Translations under genes and position numbers: made by a program | In this document: positions 27,101-33,889 of the stretch, piece by piece | Layout of the letters: the number at the start of each line of letters is the position of its first letter | How positions within the stretch are numbered: the stretch's first letter is position 1 | NCBI RefSeq assembly: GCF_013363975.1 | Contig: NZ_JABWGN010000001.1 | Coordinates: 248,001 to 312,000, forward strand | Direction: 5' to 3' | DNA length: 64,000 nt | Source: Nonomuraea montanisoli | GTDB taxonomy: Bacteria > Actinomycetota > Actinomycetes > Streptosporangiales > Streptosporangiaceae | Notes under the pieces: model-generated | Told to the model about the DNA's origin: nothing | What the model saw: the letters and a program-made list of their open reading frames with translations, nothing else | Database searches by the model: none

Positions 27101-29110
27101 CTGGACGCGGCCCCGCCACAGCGCGAGCAGGCCGGCCTCGAACAGCCGCTTGACGTCGTCGCCCGTGGCCGCCTCGGAGGCGGTGAAGCGCAGGCCGAAG
27201 TCGTAGATCCAGCAGTTGCGCGTGTCGTCGTCCGCCGTGGCGGCCGGGGCGGCCGAGTCGGGGGCGGCCCTGCGATAGGTGTCGATCTCGTACGGGCGCT
27301 CGTCCACGACCTCGACGCCGAGCCGCTGGATGAGCGGCAGCGCCTTGGACAGCGAGATGGGCTCGCCGACCTTGTAGATCTTCAGCCGGCGCTGGCCCTC
27401 CTCGGCGTCGTCCGGCACGTACAGGTCGATGTCGACGGCGTCGCCGTCGCTCCCGGTCACCAGCCGCTCCAGCCGGCGCACGTCGGCGACGGCCGTCTCG
27501 GGCGTGAAGTCGGCCTTGTAGCCCTCGGGGAACGCCTGCTGGTAGCGCCGGACCAGCCGGGGCGCCTGGTCGTCGGAGACGGTGTCGGTGAGCGCCACCG
27601 CCAGGTCGTCGGCCCAGGAGCGGGTGATCGCGGCCAGCCGCGCCTCCAGCTGCTCGACGTCCACCTCCGGCTGCGGGAGCTGCTTGCCCCGCTCGCCGCG
27701 GATGACCACGTGCAGGCGGGCCAGCGCCGACTCGCCGATCATCGCGCTGTAGTCGAGCGACCTGCCGCCGAGCGCCTTCAGCAGCACCTCCTGCATCTTC
27801 AGCCGCACCTGGGTGGTGTAGCGGTCGCGCGGCAGGTAGATGAGGCAGGAGATGGAGCGGCCGTAGTCGTCGGGGCGCAGGAACAGCTTGACCTGCTTGC
27901 GCTCGCGCAGCCGCAGCACGCCCAGCGCGATCGGCAGGAGCTGCTCGACCGAGGTCTGGAACAGCTCGTCGCGGGGGAAGGTCTCCAGGATCTCGATGAG
28001 GTCCTTGCCGTCGTGGCTGTCGGCGGCGAGCCCGGCCATCTCCAGCACCGCGGCCAGCTTGCGGCGCAGCACGGGGATCCGGGAGATCGACTCGTTGTAG
28101 GCCACGTGGGTGAACAGGCCGAGGAAGCGGCGCTCGCCGATGACCTCGCCCATGGGGGAGAACAGCTTCACCCCGATGTAGTCGAGGTAGGCGGCCCGGT
28201 GGACGGTGGCGCGGGAGTTGGCCTTGGTGATGATGAGCTGCCGCTTCTCGCGCGCCTTGGCGCGCACCTCGGGCGGCAGCACGGAGAAGCTGGCCGAGCC
28301 GATCTTGTCGTCGCGCAGGATGCCGAACGCGGTGCCGGGCAGCGCGCGCAGCGCGTCGCCCTCGTCGGTGCTCTCCAGGCGGTACTCGCGGTAGCCGAGG
28401 AAGGTGAAGTGCCCGTCGGCGAGCCAGCGCAGCAGGTCGATGCTGTCCTCGACCTCGGCCGGCTCCAGCGGCGGCGGGTTCATCGACAGGTCCTCGGCGG
28501 TCTGCTCGGCCAGCGCCCGCATCTTGGAGAAGTCCTCGACCGCGTGCCGGACGTCGGTCAGCACCCGCTGGAGGTCGTCCTCCAGCCGCTTGAGCGCCTC
28601 CGGATCGGCCTGCCGGTCGATCTCGATGTGGATCCAGGACTCGACCATGAGCTGGCCGGTGACGTCCTCCTGGCCGCGCCCGAGCATGCGGCCCGTCATG
28701 TCGCGGCGCACCCGCATCTGGGGGTGGACGAGCAGGCGGATGCCGATGTCGTGCCGGTCGAGCTCCATCGTGACCGAGTCGACGAGGAACGGCATGTCGT
28801 CGGTGACGACCTCCACGACGGAGGCGCCCGGGTCCCAGCCGTGCTCGGCCACCGTGGGGGTGTAGGCCCGGACCGCCGGGCGGCCCTGCGGGCGTACCGC
28901 GGCCAGCCGTCGCTGGGACATCGCGGGACCGTAGACCTCGACGGGACCGCGGTCGAGCAGGTCCTCCGGCGCCACGTGCCGGTAGTAGACCCGCAGCAGG
29001 CCCAGCGCCTCGTCGGGACTCGTGTCGTCGCTCACGGCCGCGTATCGCTGCGCGGCTCGCTGGAGCAACTCGTCCTTGGCCTCGTCGAGCTTGGCCTCGT
29101 CGAGCGGCAT
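24182..29110 (-). CDS. gdh: Large NAD-dependent glutamate dehydrogenase
   Basis: 1642 residues from the ATG at 29110; AAAGGAG lies ten bases upstream, and upstream in-frame starts give non-homologous sequence. The long N-terminal half carries ACT-like regulatory segments ([42 protein letters not shown]). The catalytic core has [27 protein letters not shown] and [14 protein letters not shown] (substrate lysines), [30 protein letters not shown] and [14 protein letters not shown]. This is the 180-kDa class first known from Streptomyces clavuligerus. It interconverts glutamate and 2-oxoglutarate with NAD, mainly catabolic. Mycobacterial homologues are inhibited by GarA (not seen here). Monocistronic. 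Confidence 0.95.
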   Translation of the reverse strand: [1642 protein letters not shown]

Positions 29111-29568
29111 GTCGCTCTCACTCCTTTGTGAGGGTTTGCCATACATGTTCATAGCCAGGCCTCTGGTTCCCCAAAAGGCGGGAAATAGTGCGCGCGCTTC
29201 ATCGCCCACGCACGGGAGGGGCCCGCCGGTCCGCCCGTGCCCGGCGTGGCGCCGGTCGGACGCCTGGCCGCGCCTCGTGGGCGCACGGGCACGCCGGACG
29301 AATCCGGTGCCGCCGGCATGCCGGGGCCGCCGCTGTGGAGCGGCAGGCCACGCTGGGGAAAGACGGTGCTACCAGCATCCCACACCTGGGGCGCACCCGC
29401 CGTACGGCACGGACGCCGAAGTGGGCCGCCGTCCTCGCCGGCCCACCCGTACGGGAGGATGGGCGCAGCCGTGTCGGGCCCCACCGAACACCTCCCCCAG
29501 ATCGCCCGGCCATGGACAGCCGGACGCATGCCTTGCCGTACCGATATCACCCGAAAAGGGCGAAGACG
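29111..29568. other. Intergenic region upstream of glutamate dehydrogenase
   Basis: 458 bp between the dehydrogenase start and the anti-sigma stop. Open frames are proline/arginine/glycine-rich with no ribosome site, so no gene is called. Near the dehydrogenase start TATGAAC and CATGTATGG on the reverse strand are the only AT-rich spots and may include the -10 region (weak). Confidence 0.5.
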
Positions 29569-29763
29569 TCAACGTGACATCGACATGGGGGGATCGTCTT
29601 CGGAGGCGGAGGGGTGCTTGAGCTCGTCGAGCTGACCGGGGAGCGCGGTCAGGTCCTTGAGCTCCTCCTGGCATGACGGGCACGTGTCGAGGTGGCGCTC
29701 GAACGCCTCCAGGTCCTCTTCGTCGAGGACACCGAGGACATAGGCGGCCACCTCTTCGTGCAT
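29569..29763 (-). CDS. Minimal zinc-finger anti-sigma factor (ZAS domain only)
   Basis: 64 residues. Residues 1-31 form the zf-HC2/ZAS helix set with H24-x3-C28-x2-C31 (HLDTCPSC), which binds zinc and caps ECF sigma factors. The rest is a short acidic/polar tail with no membrane helix. Most actinobacterial membrane anti-sigma factors (RskA/RslA-like) have ~230 residues with a helix and an outer domain, so this protein should be soluble and perhaps redox- or zinc-sensing. Its ATG shares one base with the sigma-factor stop (TGATG), implying coupled, stoichiometric synthesis. Confidence 0.85.
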   Translation of the reverse strand: MHEEVAAYVLGVLDEEDLEAFERHLDTCPSCQEELKDLTALPGQLDELKHPSASEDDPPMSMSR

Positions 29764-30317
29764 CAGCCGGCAACCCCCTTGTCCCGCAGCAGCTCGCGCA
29801 GAGCCCGAATCCCGTAATAGAGCCTGGACTTCACCGTACCCGGCGGGATCCCCAGAATCTCCGCCGCCTCATTAATCGTACGGTCCCTGAGATAGGTCTG
29901 CTCAATGACTTCGCGGTGTTCTTCCGACAGGCTCCGCAGCGCGTCGGCGACGACTATCGCCGACAACGCCCGCTCGGAGCCGTCAGGTACCGCCAACATG
30001 TCGACTTCGGGGGGCTCGACCTCATGGGGCCGGACGCTCTTGCGCCGGCGACCGTCGATCACGATGCGGCGGGCCACGGTCAGCAGCCACGCCCATATGA
30101 GGCTCGGTTCCCATTGCAGTCTTGCCGAGTTACGCCAGGCCCGGACGAGCGTCTCCTGCACGACGTCCTCGGCCCATTGCAGATCGTTGCCGGTCGACTT
30201 GCGTATGTGGCGCAGCAGAGGGCCGCCGAACTCCTGGTAGAGCACCGCGATGCGGTGCTCCGCCTCGGCATCCGCACTCTCGAACCTGCCGTCGAGGTGA
30301 CTTAGCACGGGGCACAT
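29763..30317 (-). CDS. ECF-type RNA polymerase sigma factor
   Basis: 184 residues. Region 2 spans about 25-95 (YQEFGGPLLRHIRKSTGN, then AEDVVQETLVRAWRN and IWAWLLTVARRIVIDGRRRK). Region 4 spans about 120-180 (ALRSLSEEHREVIEQTYLRDRTINEAAEILGIPPGTVKSRLYYGIRALRELL). GAAGG lies before the ATG. It resembles mycobacterial SigL and related factors that control envelope/secreted redox proteins (inference). Divergent from the DUF4142-DUF1996 pair, whose upstream region holds an ECF-like promoter; coupled to its anti-sigma gene downstream. Confidence 0.93.
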   Translation of the reverse strand: MCPVLSHLDGRFESADAEAEHRIAVLYQEFGGPLLRHIRKSTGNDLQWAEDVVQETLVRAWRNSARLQWEPSLIWAWLLTVARRIVIDGRRRKSVRPHEVEPPEVDMLAVPDGSERALSAIVVADALRSLSEEHREVIEQTYLRDRTINEAAEILGIPPGTVKSRLYYGIRALRELLRDKGVAG

Positions 30318-30391
30318 CTTTACACCTTCGTTATGAGTCCGGTAGCCACTCCGATAACTCCAGTCATTTCTGACTATTCGCCGCTAGAAGT

Positions 30392-30416
30392 GAACCGGTC
30401 CCCGAGGCTCCGCGTA
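30392..30416 (+). promoter_or_regulatory. ECF-sigma-type promoter candidate (GAAC-N17-CGTA)
   Basis: GAAC at 30392-30395 and CGTA at 30413-30416 are separated by 17 bp, the common -35/-10 layout for actinobacterial ECF factors. It lies between the divergent sigma gene and the DUF4142 gene, pointing at the latter, with predicted start close to the ATG at 30426. This supports direct control by the adjacent sigma factor, but one motif match is modest evidence. Confidence 0.4.
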
Positions 30417-30425
30417 CCTCCGACC

Positions 30426-31070
30426 ATGCACAGGCTTCTACGCGGTGAGGTCCTCATGTTCGGCGGCTTCGCCGTGGCCGCGGTGGCGACGATTTTCCTG
30501 GTCATGCCATCGTCGGCCGCGCCCGTGTCCGCCGAGTGGACGGTGCTGCCCTCCGGCCCGCTGGGGCCGGCCGACCGCGACCTTCTGGTCAAGGTACGTC
30601 AGGCAGGCCTATGGGAGATACCCGTCGGACGGTACGCGCAGGAGCGCGCGGCGTCCCAGCGGGTCAAGGACGTCGGGATGCACCTGGTGGAGGACCACTC
30701 CAAGCTGGACGTGGTCACCCGCCAGTACGCGGCCAAGCTGGGCGTGCCACTGCCCGACCAGCCCAATCCCGACCAGCAGAGCTGGATGGCTCAACTGGCG
30801 GCCGAGAACGGCCCCGCCTTCGACCGGGACTTCGCCAACCTGCTGCGCGCGGCGCACGGGAAGGTCTTCACCGTCGTGGCGGGCGTCCGGGCAGGAACGC
30901 GCAACAGCGAGGTGCGCAAGTTCGCCCAGCAGGCGGTGACCGTGGTCATGAAGCACATGACGCTGCTCGAGTCCACCGGGCTGGTGGACCACAACGCGCT
31001 TCCCGAACCCCCGACCCCCTCGGCCACTCCACCCGCCCCCGCGGCGGTCGAAACAAGGAGACAACCATGA
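30426..31070 (+). CDS. DUF4142 secreted/membrane-anchored protein
   Basis: 214 residues from the ATG at 30426, which gives a basic N-terminus and a signal/anchor (HRLLRGEVLMFGGFAVAAVATIFLVM). Alternatives are ATG 30456 (with GTGAGG five bases before it) and ATG 30333, which would precede the candidate promoter. The mature part is the helical, ferritin-like DUF4142 domain: LLVKVRQAGLWEIPVGRYAQERAASQRVKDVGMHLVEDHSKLDV..KHMTLLE. Related proteins are stress-induced and extracytoplasmic, with no known biochemical activity. The stop overlaps the DUF1996 start (ATGA), so the two are co-translated and probably part of the sigma regulon. Confidence 0.85.
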   Translation: MHRLLRGEVLMFGGFAVAAVATIFLVMPSSAAPVSAEWTVLPSGPLGPADRDLLVKVRQAGLWEIPVGRYAQERAASQRVKDVGMHLVEDHSKLDVVTRQYAAKLGVPLPDQPNPDQQSWMAQLAAENGPAFDRDFANLLRAAHGKVFTVVAGVRAGTRNSEVRKFAQQAVTVVMKHMTLLESTGLVDHNALPEPPTPSATPPAPAAVETRRQP

Positions 31071-32620
31071 GTAGATCGAGACGCATGGCCGCGGCCGTGT
31101 CCGCCCTGGCCATGGTGGCCGGCGGTCTGGTGTCCGCGGCCGTCTTCAGCGTCAGTCCGGCCTTCGCCGACCACTGCGACCCCGCCGAGCAGCATCAGGG
31201 GCAGCAGACGACCCGGGCGCAGCGGCAGGGGCAGGACGAGCAGGCGCCGGACGGCCAGGACCAGGGGCAGCAGGACCAGGGCCAGAACGACCAGGACGGC
31301 CAGAACCAGGACCAGGGCCAGAACCAGGACCAGGGGCAGAACAACCAGGACCAGGGCCGTAACCAGGATCAAGGCCAGAACCAGGACCAGGGGCAGCAGC
31401 AGCAGAACCAGCAGCGCGACAACCGCCGCAACAACCAGCAGCAGGGCTTCCAGCAGCAGGGCACCGGCGGCGGGGCGCTCTCCCCCGCGCCCGACCCGAC
31501 CGGCCAGAACCGCAACGGCCAGAACCGGAACGGTCAGGACCAGAACAACAACCAGGACCAGGGGCAGAACAACAACCAGGACCAGGGCGACCAGCAGGCC
31601 GACCGGAACGGCCAGAACCAGGACGACCAGCAGGCCGGCGAGCCGACCCAGGACCCGAACACCCTGTTCCGCCGGCGCGGCCGGGGCAACCAGCAGCAGC
31701 CCACCCGCCGGCCCACCCCGTCGCCCTCCCCCACGGCCGGCGGCGAGGACGAGTGCGCCGACCTGGGCCCGTTCCTGACCGACTTCGTCGACATCCGGCA
31801 GGTCCAGCCCACCTCGATCGACCCGCCGCGCGGCCGGGGCGGCTCCCGCGGCACGTTCGTCTCCGCGTGCGGCACCAACCGCAACGGTCACAACAACCCG
31901 GACAACTTCATCGTCGCGCCGGGTGTCTCGAACGGCGCCCACCACCTGCACGACTACGTGGGCAACCTGTCCACGAACGGCTTCTCGACCGACGAGAGCC
32001 TCTCGGCGGCGGGGACGACGTGCCGGTTCGGCGACAGGTCGACGTACTTCTGGCCGGTGCTGCGCGACCGCAAGGTCGACGTCAACACCGGCGACCCGGA
32101 CGGCAACGTCGGCCAGGTGCTGCGTGCCCGTGCGGTGACGCTCCAGTTCCGGGGCAACGCGGTCTCCCGGGTGACGGCCATGCCGCGGTTCCTGCGGTTG
32201 ATCACCGGTGACGCCAAGGCGGCCACGAACGGCGGGGCCAACGCCCGCGCGGCCTGGACCTGCACCGGCTTCCAGAACCGAATCACCACGAAATACCCGC
32301 TTTGCCCGCGCGGTACTGGGGTCGTGCGTATTCTGGACTTCCCGAGTTGCTGGGACGGGCAGAACACCGACAGCGCCAACCACCGGACGCACGTGGTCTT
32401 CCCCGACCAGAGTGGTGCCTGCCCCGGAGGCATGAAGGCTGTTCCGCAGCTGCGGATGACCCTCGTCTACAGCGTTCCCCAGGGTCCCTCCTTCGCCGTG
32501 GACGCCTTCCCCGAGCAGCAGCACAACCCCATCACCGACCACGCCGACTTCGCCAACGTCATGCCCGACCGGCTGATGGCCTTCGTGGTCAACTGCATCA
32601 ACCGGGGCCGCCGCTGCTGA
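31067..32620 (+). CDS. Secreted DUF1996 protein with long Gln/Asn/Asp repeat region
   Basis: 517 residues, ATG with AAGGAG seven bases before. The signal peptide ends at SPAFA-DHC. Residues ~40-205 are a low-complexity stretch of NQDQGQ-type hexads with Gly and Arg. A Pro/Arg linker leads to the C-terminal DUF1996 domain (about 240-517): FVSACGTNRNGHNNPDNFIVAPGVSNGAHHLHDYVGN, DRSTYFWPVLRD, DFPSCWDGQNTDSANHRTHVVFP, CPGGMKAVPQLRMTLVYSV. The paired His and regular Cys suggest a disulfide-bonded extracellular domain; some fungal relatives act on wall glucans, but activity here is unproven. Coupled to the DUF4142 gene. Confidence 0.88.
   Translation: MSRSRRMAAAVSALAMVAGGLVSAAVFSVSPAFADHCDPAEQHQGQQTTRAQRQGQDEQAPDGQDQGQQDQGQNDQDGQNQDQGQNQDQGQNNQDQGRNQDQGQNQDQGQQQQNQQRDNRRNNQQQGFQQQGTGGGALSPAPDPTGQNRNGQNRNGQDQNNNQDQGQNNNQDQGDQQADRNGQNQDDQQAGEPTQDPNTLFRRRGRGNQQQPTRRPTPSPSPTAGGEDECADLGPFLTDFVDIRQVQPTSIDPPRGRGGSRGTFVSACGTNRNGHNNPDNFIVAPGVSNGAHHLHDYVGNLSTNGFSTDESLSAAGTTCRFGDRSTYFWPVLRDRKVDVNTGDPDGNVGQVLRARAVTLQFRGNAVSRVTAMPRFLRLITGDAKAATNGGANARAAWTCTGFQNRITTKYPLCPRGTGVVRILDFPSCWDGQNTDSANHRTHVVFPDQSGACPGGMKAVPQLRMTLVYSVPQGPSFAVDAFPEQQHNPITDHADFANVMPDRLMAFVVNCINRGRRC
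31215..31660 (+). repeat. Hexad repeat tract coding NQDQGQ units
   Basis: Dozens of near-copies of an 18-bp unit such as CAGAACCAGGACCAGGGC, in frame, with synonymous and single-base variation. It is interrupted near 31470-31510 by a Gly/Ser/Pro segment. The composition (CAG/AAC/GAC codons) is very unlike the flanking sequence. Confidence 0.85.
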
Positions 32621-32727
32621 CCTGACCACGCGCCGTCCACCGGGTCGCCCGCCGGCCCGCCACCCGACGCCACCCTCTCCCGCCGCACCGGCACGCGGGC
32701 CCGCCTCCCCGGGCCCGGCCGGAACGA

Positions 32728-32757
32728 GCCCGGCCCTCCTCCCCCGAGGGGCCGGGC
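32728..32757. terminator. GC-rich hairpin in the DUF1996/cytochrome-like gap
   Basis: A 9-bp perfect stem (GCCCGGCCC at 32728-32736 with 32749-32757). A second 7-bp stem GGCCCTC/GAGGGCC follows near 32770-32789. The 298-bp gap 32621-32918 holds no gene, and these hairpins likely end the sigma-regulon transcript or attenuate read-through. Confidence 0.45.
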
Positions 32758-32918
32758 CGAGCGGGGCCGGGCCCTCTGTCCCGAGGGCCGGGCTCCCCGG
32801 CGAGCCGGAGCGGCGGTCACGGGCCGGCGGAACCGGACGGGCGATCTGGGTGGACGGCGCGGTCAGGACGGCCCGGACCCTCCCGAGGCGCACCCTCAAC
32901 CGACCTTGGAGGGAATGA

Positions 32919-33707
32919 ATGCTCCACAGACGACACCCCCGGCACGCGCCGGCCAAGCTGGACACCCGCAACGTCCGGCTGGGCCTGAGCGTGGCCATCA
33001 TGGCGCTCGGCCTGTCGGCCTTCGCCCTGACCAGGACCGATCGCGGCATGTCCGTGTTCGGTCAGGGGGTGAGCTTCCTCGAGTTCTACGCCGGGGTCTT
33101 CGCCCTGGTGCTGCTGACCGCCACCGTCGGGCTCGGCCTGCTGACGACCGAGCGCGTCTTCCTGTCCCCGTCGAACCGCGTCCGGGCCCAGCTCGCGCAT
33201 CGGGCCACCGCCGCGATCGGCATGGGGTACATGTTCACCCACATCGGTCTCATGATCAGCCTCGGCCACGTCCCGCCGGCCGCGGCCGTGATCCCCGTGG
33301 CCGGGATCTGGGTGGGCTTCGGCGCCCTCGCCTCGAACCTCATGATCGCGGTCGTGGTGACGGGCGTCATCCGGGGACGGTTCGCGGTGACGGGCAAGCC
33401 GTGGATGTGGCGGACGCTGCACGGCGGCGCGTACCTGGCCTGGCCGGTGTCCATCCTGCACGGGCTGACCGCCGGCCGTACCGCCGCCGGCTGGGTCACC
33501 TGGTCGTACGCGGCCTGCCTGGCCGCGGTCGGCTCGGCCCTGCTCGTCCGGGTGCTGGCCACGATCCTGCGGCCGTCCACGCGGGCCGAGGTCGTGCCGA
33601 CGCCCGCGGTCTCCGACGCGCCCGCGGCGCGCCGCCCGAAGGAGGTCAACGCGCCGGTCAGCCTGGCCGCCGCCGCCGCGCGGCGGAAGTACCGGGAGGC
33701 GGGATGA
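32919..33707 (+). CDS. Cytochrome-b-like/ferric-reductase-like heme membrane protein
   Basis: 262 residues with GGAGGG five bases before the ATG. About six hydrophobic segments are seen (LGLSVAIMALGLSAFAL, FYAGVFALVLLTATVGLGLL, AAIGMGYMFTHIGLMISLG, IWVGFGALASNLMIAVVVTGVI, LHGGAYLAWPVSILHGL, WSYAACLAAVGSALLVRVL). Candidate heme ligands are His in LAHRAT and FTHIGL on one helix and LHGGAYLAWPVSILHG on another, the spacing of ferric-reductase-like transmembrane domains. The tail is a short cytoplasmic Ala/Arg stretch. It is linked by overlapping stop/starts, via a 61-codon ORF, to a NuoF-like/ferredoxin protein, so electrons from NADH or ferredoxin may cross the membrane here (inference). Confidence 0.82.
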   Translation: MLHRRHPRHAPAKLDTRNVRLGLSVAIMALGLSAFALTRTDRGMSVFGQGVSFLEFYAGVFALVLLTATVGLGLLTTERVFLSPSNRVRAQLAHRATAAIGMGYMFTHIGLMISLGHVPPAAAVIPVAGIWVGFGALASNLMIAVVVTGVIRGRFAVTGKPWMWRTLHGGAYLAWPVSILHGLTAGRTAAGWVTWSYAACLAAVGSALLVRVLATILRPSTRAEVVPTPAVSDAPAARRPKEVNAPVSLAAAAARRKYREAG

Positions 33708-33889
33708 TCCCGCTCCGCGCCTCCCAGGAGTCCCCCGCCCGAAGGGGACTCCGCCGCTCCCAGGAGCCGCCCGCCCCCGCGGGCCACCGCGGCTCCCCCG
33801 AGAAGGCCCCCACGCCCAGGGGCCTTCGCACCACCAAGGAGATCACTCTCCTCGCCCCCCAGGAGACGACCATCCAGGAGACGTCGTGA
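33704..33889 (+). CDS. Possible 61-residue linker ORF between redox genes
   Basis: An ATG at 33704 overlaps the previous stop (ATGA) and its own stop overlaps the next start (GTGA), with GGGAGG upstream, so it is set up for coupled translation. The product (MIPLRASQESPARRGLRR.., ending TTIQETS) is Ser/Pro/Arg/Glu-rich, disordered and unlike any family I know. The same DNA forms two perfect 8-bp hairpins (GAGTCCCC/GGGGACTC at about 33728-33751 and AAGGCCCC/GGGGCCTT at about 33802-33825). It could be a real small protein, or a translated spacer carrying RNA structure. Confidence 0.45.
   Translation: MIPLRASQESPARRGLRRSQEPPAPAGHRGSPEKAPTPRGLRTTKEITLLAPQETTIQETS

Noticed and set aside
24143-29131. 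A 1662-codon open frame antisense to the glutamate dehydrogenase
   Set aside because: The product is Val/Gly/Arg/His-rich with no domain; long antisense frames are an effect of high third-position GC in the real gene.
29369-29773. 134-codon frame overlapping the anti-sigma gene
   Set aside because: Arg/Gly/Pro-rich shadow frame lacking a membrane helix, so it is not a missing C-terminal part of the anti-sigma factor.
31215-31660. Regular repeats that could be taken for a CRISPR array
   Set aside because: Units are contiguous 18-bp codon repeats without unique spacers, inside a coding frame with a signal peptide and C-terminal domain.
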